The notes beneath the pieces were generated by a model that was not told the origin of the DNA, did not search any database, and saw only the letters and a list, made by a program, of their open reading frames with translations. Positions 34,253 to 44,758 of a stretch of DNA of 64,000 nucleotides are shown in pieces. The first letter of the stretch is position 1, and every line of letters begins with the position of its first letter. The stretch is from contig NEEC01000029.1 of the NCBI GenBank assembly GCA_002189035.1, forward strand, positions 310,001 through 374,000, given 5' to 3'. This DNA is from Utricularia gibba. Its lineage: Eukaryota; Streptophyta; Magnoliopsida; Lamiales; Lentibulariaceae. The position numbers and the translations under genes were made by a program.

Positions 34253-34645
34253 ATGGCTGCTCCCATCCCCAGGCTGCTCCTCTGGGCAGCCTTCTTCTGC
34301 CTGGCTGCTGCTTCCACCCTCCCCTCTTTCTTTCCTCGTCAGGAGCTGTTGCTGCACCAACCTCCAATTCCATGGATGCATCAAGTAAGTTGGATCTGGA
34401 TCTAGATCGTCATCCTCCGGCTGATTATGGTCTGTTTTGGCAGTGGGCGAGAAGAGTGAACAAGCGGCAATTGGGAGGCCGGAGTTCTTCCATGTTGATC
34501 AGAGGAGAGGCGGCGGCGGGCGCCCCGGCGGAGGGTATCGAGGGAGGGCCTGCCCCTGCTGTGGTGCTGGTGCAACTCTAAGACGATTCTGCTTTTGCTG
34601 CCCGGGTGACTATGAAACCATAGCTGAAGCTGAGACCAAGACCTG
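34253..34645 (+). CDS. Putative small secreted protein, two exons
   Basis: Exon 1 (34253-34383) encodes a clear signal peptide (MAAPIPRLLLWAAFFCLAAA) and ends at CATCAA|GTAAGT, a strong donor. The acceptor TTTTGGCAG before 34442 leads into a short exon. In one frame this gives GRPEFFHVDQRRGGGGRPGG, then RACPCCGAGATLRRFCFCCP and a stop at 34645; in the other frame it gives a Cys-free tail ending at 34581. The Cys-rich frame needs the acceptor at 34450 (GCGAG) or one extra G in TGGGCG. I do not recognise the family. It could be a small apoplastic peptide precursor, but evidence is thin. Confidence 0.4.
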
Positions 34646-34905
34646 ACCGGGGAGCAGTCCTGACTCCCCTGTGCTGCTGCAAATAAAAATGCTTGCGCTG
34701 TTGTGTAATTTGATTCACCTGCGCGTGAAATCCATCTTCTATCTGGAGGGAGGAACAGGAACTGACTGTGAGCGGCTAAGCAAAATATCTAAATATAATA
34801 AATATATTAAATAGATATGAATATCTGGGAATAAATTTTATTTGGTAAATTGGGAGAAAAAGTGCACTGCAGCGAGCGGAGCCATTTGCGAGGAACGAGG
34901 GGGGC

Positions 34906-36180
34906 ATGGAGGAAAGCAAGGCAGCCATGGCGCAGCAGCAGCAGTTGATGCAGCAGCAGCTCATGCTTCACCACCAGCTGCAGCGGCGGCAGGATGCTAT
35001 GGCGCGTTTCCCCTCCAACATCGACGCGCATCTCCGTCCCCAGATGCCGCTTTTAGGTCACCGCCCCTCAACCCTAATTCCAATTCTCCACTCTTCGCTC
35101 CCAATCCCAACACCAACCCAACCCCAATCCCAATCCCAATCCTGTTTCTTCTGCCGCTGGTTCCGCCACACCGCCCACCGCCAACATTTCGTCTCAGCCT
35201 CAACAATCGCCTCACCACAAGGCCGCGCTTCAGTTGGCTTATCAGGATGCCTGGAGAGTATGCCACCCTGACTTCAAGCGCCCATTTTCCTCCTTAGAAG
35301 ACGCCTGCGAGAGGTTTTTTTTTTTTTTTTTTCTTTCCTTCTGTTTAATTACTACAGATTAGTCCGCTGTCGACTAGTGAGGAATGGGGAAATTCTGAAT
35401 TTCATGTGGAGCTTCTCGTGTTGGTTGCTTGATTTTAGATTTTCATGATAAAGAGGGAAGCGTTCGAATCGTGCGTCTAGTGGTCTCCTTTGCATATGGC
35501 ACCGCTTGTCGGAACGCTCCTTATTTATTTCCATCTGTTAAAGGTTGCTACCTTACCATGTGGTGGCGGACTACGAGGCAGAGGAAGATGACAAGATTCT
35601 TGATTCAGCCACAAATCGGCAAGTTCTTTCCCGTTCCCAGCAGTGGGACAACAATATTGCTGCCAAAGTAGCCGAGTTCACTGCTACATTCGAGAAGCAA
35701 GTTCTCGCATTCAACATCATTTCTCGTAAAAGATGCCTCGGGGAGTTCAGGACGGAGGAGAAGTTGATGATGGAGCAGTTTCTCTTGCAAGAAGAGAGAC
35801 AATCATTGCTGGCGTTGAGAGCAGAAATGGACTCAAGGCAAAAGTCTAACCAAGAGACTCACGAAGCAAATATGAGGATGGCTGCCATGGTTCGTGCAGA
35901 ATCGCAAGCTCATGCTGATATGATGTCCCGGGGCCCCATCCGAGGAAATGCTCTGGGTTCCCGAGGCGGCGGCTTGATGGGGTCCGACATGGGCGATCAG
36001 GATCAAGGCTTCCAGCAGGACGGCATCGTGAACGGATGGGGCAGCAACAGCAATGCGCATAATAAGGATGATAAGGAGCCATCAGATGACTTCCTGAACG
36101 ATGATGAGGCTGAAAATGGAGATGCAGTGTTGCAGAACGAGTGGCCTGAAGGGGGTGAATTGGATTTGAATGCAAGATAG
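34906..36180 (+). CDS. GLTSCR-domain protein, BRIP1/BRIP2-like (SWI/SNF BRM-complex partner)
   Basis: Exon 1 is 34906-35313 and exon 2 is 35544-36180. The N terminus is glutamine-rich (MEESKAAMAQQQQLMQQQLM). A proline/asparagine linker follows, then the GLTSCR domain across the intron: LAYQDAWRVCHPDFKRPFSS, LLPYHVVADYEAEEDDKILD and QWDNNIAAKVAEFTATFEKQ, then a Met/Arg-rich helix and an acidic tail. Arabidopsis BRIP1/2 carry this domain and are subunits of BRAHMA chromatin-remodelling complexes; the role here is by homology. The linker crosses frames twice, at CCCC near 35070 and at CCC near 35122. One extra C at each place restores the Asn-Pro repeat and joins the start to the domain. Confidence 0.83.
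35319..35337. repeat. Poly(T) run in BRIP-like intron
   Basis: An uninterrupted run of roughly 18-19 T lies just after the exon 1 donor of the BRIP-like gene. Confidence 0.8.
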
Positions 36181-36917
36181 TGCACTTGACGTTTCTTGCC
36201 GTTGGCATTACATTAGGAGAAAACAAAATCATCTTTCTGAAATTTCGAATGGCTTTAGGAATTTGCAATCTGGTCCCCCAACGCTAATGAAATTATCCAC
36301 TCTTGCCCAAAGCTATGGTTCGCTTGCAAAGGGAGCCCGTTTGTATATTTATTTAATGCACAAGAATGTTCCCGAGACTGAGGCTGGTCTGCGTGGCGAA
36401 CCAACGGCATATTTTGTGAGACGTGGATCGTTGCAGGGATTCTTGAAGCCGCGATCGGTTTTCTTCCTCGAGTGCTGCAGAAATCTCAAAGCTTGATGTC
36501 GGTACGCACTTTTTACAGGCGTCATTTTGTGCTGCTTCGGGTTGATGGATGCAAATCATGCGCTGTTGAAGGGTGATCGATCACTCGGTTTACATTCGTT
36601 TTCTTTTCTTCTTCTGTTCGATTCCATTTATCTTTGTTCTCATGCCTCGTTGATGGGTTGATTCCTCGGCAACGTTTTCCATGTTTTGAATCAGACGCCG
36701 GCATTTATGTTTCAGATTGTTTTTCCGATTTATTTTCTGTCGATGAACATGGATAATGGGATTATCGTGTATCATATGCATTTGGTTGGTTGCCATGCAG
36801 ATGCAGATCAGAGGCATATGCGAAAATCTCTTATTTTTGTTGGCTTTATAGAGATTTTGAAGGCCAATTATCTAGGAATCGAAATGGTTTCTTCACTTGC
36901 GTACTTCCTGGTTTTCA
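36181..36917. other. BRIP-like 3' region and BPA1-like promoter/5' leader
   Basis: No protein-coding exon is seen. The T-rich part from 36590 to 36910 could be a leader intron of the downstream RRM gene, whose start codon sits directly in an AATGCAG context. Confidence 0.5.
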
Positions 36918-38055
36918 ATGCAGACCAGGACTGTGAAGGTGAGCAACTTGTCATTAGGTGCCTCCGTACTGGACATTGTGGAGTTCTTTTCTTTCTCTGG
37001 GGTAATTGACCATGTGGACATGAAAAGGTTTGCATTCCCCGAGTGTTTATCTCTCCCGAAACAAGCTGGTTTGCTTCATGTTAAACATCCTCTTTTGTTA
37101 TCTTAATTGTAGTGAGAATGAACGATCTCAAACGGCGTTTGTCACTTTCAAAGATTCTCAGGGGGCTGAGACGGCAGTCCTTTTATCGGTGCGCTTTTTG
37201 AACCCTCGATTCTGTCTTCCTTGCTCTCATGCTAATGCTTGTGACACAAAGCGAAACGGCGCAGCCGATAATTGTAGAAGAAATCAGATTTGTCTTCGGT
37301 ACCCAAAGCTCCAATCTCTGTATAGTTGTGATGGGAAATTTACAAGGAATTCGGTATCTTCTTGTGTTTTCTCAGGGAGCCACTATAGTTGACCAACCAG
37401 TTACCATTGAGCTCGATCCAAGTTATGTAGTGCCACCTTCAGCATCAGCCACATCATCGGTACAACCCAAAAATTTCAATCCATGTTCTATAAATGTCTT
37501 GAGATGCCTTCGTTTTGGTAGGAATCTAAAAGTGGTGGTGCCACATCTGCTATCCAAAAAGCTGAAGATATGGTAAGTGGCATGTTAGCCAAGGGTTATG
37601 TCTTGGGAAAGGATGCTCTGACCAAGGCCAAAGAGTTCGATGAGAAACACCAGCTGATCTCCACTGCCACGGCCAAAGTGGCATCCTTGGACCGAAAGAT
37701 GGGACTGAGTGTGAAAGTCAGTATGGGAGCAACCATTGTCAACGACAAGGTGAAGGAAGTAGACCAGAGATACCAGGTTTCCGAAAAGACCAAGTCGGCT
37801 TTCTCAATGGCCGAGCAGTCGGTTGCATCGGCAGGATCAGCCATCATGAAGAACCGCTATATTCTGATTGCTGCTGCTTGGGTTACCGGTGCCTTCAACA
37901 GGGTCACCAAGGCTGTGGCTGAAGCTGGACAGAAAGCAGCGCAGAAGGCGTCCGAGGAGGAGGGCCATGGAGGAAATGCGTCTCCTCTTCATGCCTTGGG
38001 CACTGCTACAGATGATAAGAAGTCTCCCACCTCCCCAAAAGGCCTGGTTCTATAA
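36918..38055 (+). CDS. RRM protein, binding partner of ACD11 (BPA1/BPL-like)
   Basis: Four exons run 36918-37027, 37113-37188, 37376-37459 and 37522-38055. The RRM half reads MQTRTVKVSNLSLGAS, FFSFSGVIDHVDM, SQTAFVTFKDSQGAETAVLL and GATIVDQPVTIELDPSYVVP. The C-terminal half has the family signature AEDMVSGMLAKGYVLGKDAL, VDQRYQVSEKTKSAFSMAEQ and IMKNRYILIAAAWVTGAFNR. Arabidopsis BPA1 and its BPL relatives bind the sphingolipid transfer protein ACD11 and dampen defence cell death. Introns are GT-AG and the frame is open. The ATG at 36918 was chosen because MQ-x-RTVKVSN is the family start. It overlaps a CAG acceptor-like sequence, so an upstream exon cannot be fully excluded. Confidence 0.9.
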
Positions 38056-38334
38056 TTTTCAATTCCTGCATATGCGTGTGAATAAGTCATGAATTACATT
38101 CTTTTAAGTAAGTACCTATTCGTACACCAGACTGCACTGGAATGAAGTTTACTCAACATTTCAACAGAAAAGAGAACCCAGAAATGGGTAGAAGTTCTCT
38201 AAGAACAAAAAAAGGATACAATGAACCGGTTCTGTAAGTACGGATGTGGCTGGGACAAAATTAGAGAGATAAAACAGGCTTTCGGTCTTGTGCTACACCA
38301 CATCCATGCCAGAGAATGTCTTTTTGCAACGAAA

Positions 38335-38922
38335 CTACTCCATCATGGCATCACTTGATGCCTCTCCACTAGGAGGTTTCTTATTTTTCTTCTTCTTCTT
38401 ATCTGTAGATCATGGGAATTCAAGCATTATTGCAGGAGCCCGTGAACATAGGCCAAAAACACATAACGCTCAACAACAAAGGTGAAAACTTGGCTCACCG
38501 CTTTTCCTCAATCTGAGTTTTGCACTCTTCTTCATTGAGAACTTGGTGGGGCGCTTGTGGGATTCTGTAAAAATTGAAGTCAATCTTTCCGCGATCCCTA
38601 AAAAAAGTTAAAGCCGGACTCACCATCAGTATCTGCCATTTCCACGTCTTCCATCGATATTAGGCCTTTTTCCACAGCCTCCTTTTGATCCTGATGACAG
38701 TTTATTATGAGCCGAAGAGACTGTAACTTGAACAGGGAGAGAGGGGCAGAGAACACGCACCCGACGCCATTTTCTCATAAGCTTCTGCTTCCGCTTGCCG
38801 GAGACGGACTGAGGCTGTTGCTTCTGATGCAATTTTTTCGTAACAGGATTACCATGAATCAGACGCTTCTGTTCAGCAATGGCTGCTCGCCGGCGCTTCT
38901 GTACGACGTTGAATTTCGCCAT
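38335..38922 (-). CDS. Small lysine/arginine-rich plant protein, likely nuclear
   Basis: Four exons run 38761-38922, 38624-38690, 38499-38564 and 38335-38402. The protein of about 120 residues starts MAKFNVVQKRRRAAIAEQKR, contains SVSGKRKQKLMRKWRR and a short acidic stretch (SMEDVEMADTDGE), and ends with KKKKKNKKPPSGEASSDAMM. The composition suggests a nucleolar or ribosome-biogenesis protein, and I recall a conserved plant family of this shape, but I know of no assigned function. The 5' exon is followed upstream by the divergent space toward ERD2's 3' end. All introns are GT-AG. The start at 38922 was chosen because the conserved part begins there; an in-frame upstream codon exists but reads into non-conserved sequence. 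Confidence 0.75.
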
Positions 38923-39389
38923 CTCCGATGTCCAAAAACCCCTACGAAAACTGAATTGAATCGCTGCTTTACCTTGGGGTCGCGTTAATGGGTCAAAACC
39001 CACGAAGCCCATGGGCCAGTACCCGTGAAGTCGATTCTCTCTCTATTCGAGGATTCCAGGCCACAAAGATGTTGGGGGCATGCAACGAGCCCACCATCAG
39101 AACTCCACGATATCGCCGCCTGCATGGCGGTGGCTGCCGGCCTGATGGCATTCCGTTTACTTAAAAAATAAAAAATTGACAGAAACAAGAGAGAGGGGAA
39201 TCCTGTATACTGAACTGAACCACCCCCTACCCTTCCATTCACATTCAGCTCAGCTCAGCATCACGTGCCAAGCATTTACAGCATCTTCAAATACATGGAA
39301 ATTGCATTAACATCAAAATTAACAGAGCCGTAGGATCATCTGCTCGGTCGTGGTACAACCCTTGAGATATCCATCATCCGGTCCCCATA
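38923..39389. other. Promoter of small basic gene and ERD2 3' region
   Basis: No gene is seen. GGCCCA and TGGGCC-type motifs near 39010-39020 may serve the small basic gene. Confidence 0.5.
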
Positions 39390-40827
39390 TCAAGAAGGGA
39401 GCTTGAGGCTCTCGTTGTTTTTCCAGCTGCATGGATATCAGCAAGAAAGGCTTGGGCCAATGGTACTTCAGCAGATGTATCTAATCGAATAAGAGAAGTG
39501 GAAGCATTACCTCTTTATGTAGTAGTAGAAGAAATCGAGATAAAGTGCAGTCTGAACCAAGCCTGAAGTCCAAGCTGCAATTTTTACATGGTGAAATTTG
39601 ATCAGAATAGGGGATTCGTAAATAGTAAACTGATGAGAATGGCTAAGATTGCTTACGAATCCATCGTATCTTGTGTATCTCCGTAAAGAATCTATAGATC
39701 CAGTTAAGGAGGTAGAGTGCACGGTAAGCACTGCAGGAGGAGACCAAAAGAACCAGTTAACTGAAGGCTGAAGTTTGAAGCTATTAAACTTTCTTGAATA
39801 GCCATACAGTTCAGTTAAGAAGCAAAAGCGGAAGCTTCCCTTAAAATGTGTCACATACCCAAGAAGAAATACGTAGTGGCCGGTCAAGTTGTCGATGTTC
39901 TTAGTTCGCTGAAGTAGGATTAGCTGAGGCAAGATTGCAACAGCCTCAAGGTAAATGGAGAATGTCCAAAGAACCTGTAAAGGAAGCCAGCAACTGATTT
40001 CAAGTCACTTGTAATAAGGAATGACTACATGAATAGGAAAACTTGTTACCTCAAACACGGTGAAGTTGTGATGGATCAAAAGGGCCAGCAGCGCACAAGG
40101 AAGAACCAGAAAATAATGTTTCAATGTATCCTGGTCTTTGTGATAGGTTTGCTTCACAACTTTGTGAAATCTCATGTACCATACAATACACAGTGAAGTT
40201 CCAATGAAAACTAGCTTCATCACAGTATTGTATAAGGAATAGTACTTTATAAACATATCTAGGTATCGAGCAAGAAAAACGGCCGCATATAGCTCTTGAG
40301 TCTTCAACGAAATTCCTGCACAAAACAAACAATATGGGAGAATATAGTCAAATGCAGGATAGCAATTGATGGAATATACATACAACACAAGACTAATACT
40401 TTTCCAAAAGGGTTAATCATGTTCACTCCCATATGGAATTTACCATGAATGGGAGGGTTTGTTGGATGATCAACATAGCATTTCTATCAGAACGGAGTGC
40501 ACAAAGGCAAAAAGAGAAGCTGTGCATAAAACAATCCTCAATTTCTGAGGGAACAATACGCGGATCTAATAAAATACCAGTGCAGTGTACTCACAAACCT
40601 GAGAATTATCATCTATCTCAAACCAAGTGAAAACATAGATATGAAATCTAATGTTCTAGAATGCGATTCGGTCCAGAAATAGGCAAAAAATCAACAGAAA
40701 CAATGGGACAAGGCACAAACAAGTACCCGCTCAAACCTGCGCAAGATTTCGTAGTTCGTATCTTGAGGAGAAGAAAAACGACGCTGAGGAGGTGGGTCAT
40801 GTCGCCGGCGAGTCGAAAGACGTTCAT
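39390..40827 (-). CDS. ERD2: KDEL receptor (ER lumen protein-retaining receptor ERD2)
   Basis: Six exons run 40737-40827, 40050-40315, 39859-39974, 39657-39730, 39511-39574 and 39390-39426. The protein of 215-220 residues begins MNVFRLAGDMTHLLSVVFLL and contains SCAGISLKTQELYA, FLARYLDMF, LPQLILLQRTKNIDNLTGHY, LYLLNWIYRFFTE and the cytosolic tail WKNNESLKLPS. It is a seven-helix Golgi membrane protein that retrieves HDEL/KDEL-bearing chaperones to the ER. Length and order match plant ERD2 over the full protein. All introns are GT-AG and the frame is intact. The tail lysines near the C terminus fit COPI recycling. Confidence 0.95.
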
Positions 40828-41301
40828 GGCTGCTGGATTTCAGAGTCCTAGGCGGACGCTGCTCGGTGCGATTCCGTGGGACAGGAAATTTCAACGGTAG
40901 CTTTATTCAAGCGAGCATCGGACGCACACGCGCCACCGAAGTCGAGTAAGCCGTTGACCACATTTATTAAGAATAATTGCGTCAACTAAGTCAGGATAAA
41001 CTACACGTGTTTTTCTTTGGTTATTTCAGCAAATAAAAGGGAGTTTAAATAAATGATAATAATCGCTTTTTGAACACAAGTCGTCCGTGAAGGGATGGAT
41101 TGATTGCTCACCCGTTTCCCAGTTTTTTGAAACAAAAAAAAAGAAGAAAAATCAACGAATTCGTATGAACAGGTGTAAATGTAGTAGTATACGTTACCTA
41201 TTTTGCCTGCCAATCAAGAAACAGTTGTGTCCCTCATACAGCAACACAGCCTCGAGCCAACAATGGGAGAAGCTTCAAGCGAGTGAGGTGTGGCCTTGCA
41301 A
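40828..41301. other. ERD2 promoter and PWWP gene 3' region
   Basis: No gene is recognised in this gap between two minus-strand genes. It should hold ERD2 5' sequence and the PWWP gene's 3' untranslated region. Confidence 0.5.
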
Positions 41302-44004
41302 TCAGGGATGCCGGCCCAGGAGCTCTTCGTGAAGCCTGGTGAATACCAAGTTGACAGGTATGCAAGCAACAACGGTAGCACCTACAGCTTTCATCAGCCG
41401 GTTGTCATCTTCAAAAATCGCAGGGCTGCTTTTTGAATCCACTTGATGGTGCTCCTCACCTTCTGCTGTAATGGCTGACAGGGATCTTATCTTCAGATTG
41501 GAAGATGGGCTAACTTTGGATGAGCTTCTGGAATGTCTTTTATCTGTGGCAGATTGTAAATAGCTCTTGGAGGAGATGCGGTGAGTACCAGCATGATCTG
41601 ATGGAAAAGGAGATTGAGGAGCACCCTGCTTGATCGACCGAGGTTTCAATTTGGCATCTCCCTCCAGCCCTACTAACAGAAAAGGGCGTGGAACACGAAA
41701 GTTTGCCGTTCTGCGCCCGGTCCTCCAGACAGAAGCAAGTGCAGGACTTTCTAGCTGTTCAGGAGAGGGGCAATGGATTGAAAGAATGTTGGCGGTTGAA
41801 CCACTTTCAAGAGTTTCAACTTGGAGAGGATGGCCAATTATAGCATGCCCATTTAGCTTACTTGTCAATGAAACAATAGGAGCATTCCTTCGGTAGTTGT
41901 TGCGGTTTACTTGCACCTCCACATCCACAAGCATGACCCTACCATCAGCAGGGTGTTTACCAAGAAAAAAGGGATTCACATACTCCTGACAGTCCTTCCA
42001 ATAACCCCTTTTTGCAGATTCAGAGTACCGGGGGGAGGATCCTAAATCAGCGATATCAAGGGAATTGAACAACTTTTTTGATGAACTCCTCCCACTGGAA
42101 CTCCCAACTTGAGCACACCATCTAGAACTTTCCGAATCAAAACTGTACAGTACTCTTTTACTCAAATTATGGGATTCCTTTTTTCCATTCAAATTCGATT
42201 TCAAAACTTCTGAACCTGATGCTGCCGGATCCCATTGGAAAGGGTGGTACAGTCTACTAGAATGTGCTGGCCCGTCAATATCATCACTACTGCTAATGCT
42301 TCCATGGTCATCAAGCCCCTCGATTCTTTTAGGGTACTTAGGATGCAACTTTACAGAAGCAGATCCGTCTGCAAATTCAAAAGCAATAGCTTCAACATCC
42401 AAACAGAGAAGCATAACGTTTTCCTTGATAAATATATCAATATTCTACTTCAGATTCCCATCTCATTAGCTGAATGATTACGCATAAGATCAGAGATTTC
42501 AAATATAAGAAAGAAACATTAAGGTGCTAGAAGGAAGAATAAACAAGTATTGAAAGGAAATTCTGATAGATCTAACCCGAAAGAGCAGCAAGATCCCCAT
42601 GTGGATCTGATTCCGAAGAGTCTGTCTCAGAACAATCTGTTTCAGTATCCTCTGCTGAGCCAGATGCTTGGTCTTGATCGAGATCATCAGGATAGTTGCT
42701 GTCTTCTTTCAAAACTTGGATCTCCATTGGAGAAGACAACATCTGGTGAACATTTTCATATTCTGGAGTGTAATAGTGCAAATGTGAATATTTTCTCTTC
42801 TTAGCATGGGGTGCAACTCCGGAAAGCTGCTCAGCTGATTCACATTAAATAGAAGCATAAAGATGGGTCAAGGTATATTATCCAAACACTAATCAAAACA
42901 TAAGGAAGCAATGGCCTACCCGTTGATGGGGCAGTATGAAGACCAAATTCCTTCAACCCTCTCATCCGGGGAAGCATATCTGCACTATCATCTACACTTA
43001 CTTGTTTTACATCCCTTGATTTCGCTCCACAAAGGTGCATGTTTGTTTCATTTTTCTCAAAAAGAGATGAGGCCACTGTCTCACATGGAGCATCAAATAT
43101 ATTGTGGCTCTTCTCTCCAACTCCATTCCCCATATAAACAGAAGAACTATCAGCATCTTTGGACACTTTGATCCTAGCTGGAGATGACTTCTCCAAATTC
43201 CCAGGGCTTTTCTCAATTAATTGTCTCTCTAATTCAAGTGCATGCATGATTGCATCCTCCCGGCGCGCATATTTTTCTCTTTTCTTAGGAGGCATACCAA
43301 TGGCCGCCTCAGCTCTTCCTATACAGTCATCAAATTCACCACATCGAAATGCCTTCACACGTTTTGACTTTTCCAGATTGTACCAATCCCTGATGATACA
43401 AAGAGCCGGGTGTTTCATGAACAATAAAATCATGTTATGGCAGGTAAGCATGATTCATGCCAGTGCTGCAATTCAGGTATGTTAAGTTGGAAAGTCCATG
43501 TATCACGAGGAAAAGCTGACCTGGTTTCACCCGTTCAAAGCCCCTTCCACACACACACATACACAAAAAGATTCTCATTTTTCAGCGCATTCCAAGAATC
43601 CAGCAGGTTTGCTACATTTTATGAAGTTTAGATGTTTATCATGTGCAACTCTTCCAAGAGTTAAAGGAAAGCTGAACCACAAGTCATGCAGTTCTGAATT
43701 GAATCATATGCAATGGACAAAAAATACAATCAATGGCATAAAGGTCAGTTACCTTGAACACAAAGATTGCAACATCAATAACTTCAAGATATGACATTGA
43801 AAAATCATGGACTTACACGCTTGCATCTTCCCTCCCAAGAAGCTTGACTGGAGTGCCAGACCGCGGCGATGTCGCATACGAAGCAGAAAGCTCCTCCGGG
43901 CCTACAATCTTTCCAGGCCACCAAGACCCATTTCGCCTTCTAACCCATACTATACTCCCCACACTACAATCCAACACTCCAACTCCAGTATCTGAGCTAC
44001 CCAT
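41302..44004 (-). CDS. PWWP-domain protein (At1g51745/At3g21295-like)
   Basis: Four exons run 43817-44004, 42920-43389, 42577-42834 and 41302-42389. The N-terminal PWWP domain reads DCSVGSIVWVRRRNGSWWPG and SGTPVKLLGREDASV, then DWYNLEKSKRVKAFRCGEFD. The middle part is acidic and serine-rich (TETDCSETDSSESDPHG). The C-terminal region conserved in this plant group includes WKDCQEYVNPFFLGKHPADG, VSLTSKLNGHAIIGHPLQVE and VNLVFTRLHEELLGRHP. PWWP domains bind methylated histone tails and DNA, so a chromatin role is likely, but the specific partner is not known to me. The acceptor of exon 4 (GTTGAAG) is weak. The frame is open in all exons. Confidence 0.88.
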
Positions 44005-44758
44005 ACTTCCTACCCTCTCAACACAGAAAGTGAATCAAACTTGATTATAGATCTCGAGTATCACCACAAAAAATGAAACCTATTTCGATACCCAAACATC
44101 CATGGTTATTTTCTTTTCTGTTCAAAGGCATGCGTCCCTCTCGTGACTGGGTTACGATCGCACTCGACAAGCTGCGGGATCTGATACCATCGAGGAACGC
44201 CAAAATGCACCATCCGTCTGGAAGGAATCGCGACATGCGGCAGCCCCTGGAAGTCGCCCGACTCAGCATTCAGAGGATGTCACCAGATAACTTGATGGAT
44301 TGTGATACAGTGGGATCAGGGCCAGAGCGCAACCAGATCAGCGGAATTTCAGCATTTGGGAGTGCATCCATCCCATCACAGTCATCCACTGCACCTGGCC
44401 CGGCGCCGTTACGATCGAAGCCCGAAGCAGAAAAGAAATTCTCTTTTCTATTAAAATTTCATTTTTTTTAAAGAAAGAAATTATATTTCTTCTTTTCTTT
44501 TCTGATTGGTACTACTTGTTGTGTCTGCAACGAATAAATTCTACCTGCATTGCATGCACTGCTTCAGTTCTAACAGCAGGAAGGGAACGTGATGGAGATT
44601 GGCGTTGAAATTCCAACTTATTAGGAACGAAAGGGACTTAAACCTTATCTATCTTGTTCTATTACAGATATTTTCTTGATTCTGCAGACCAAATGCAACG
44701 AACCGTTTCTTTCAAATGGTCCTCACCATGCTCCATTTTCCATCTTACGCTCGAGATC
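44005..44758. promoter_or_regulatory. Divergent upstream region of PWWP (-) and ALMT (+)
   Basis: This 0.75-kb gap separates two divergent start codons. A plus-strand open frame at 44073-44471 has no recognisable domain. It is G/C-rich near the PWWP gene and A/T-rich near ALMT. Confidence 0.5.

Noticed and set aside
42380-42480. Extra small exon before the last PWWP exon
   Set aside because: The phase fits directly with the acceptor GTTGAAG; no additional in-frame exon with good splice sites was found.
44073-44471. Plus-strand open frame of 132 codons between PWWP and ALMT
   Set aside because: It lies in the divergent promoter region and has no recognisable domain; it is probably a chance frame in G/C-rich leader sequence.
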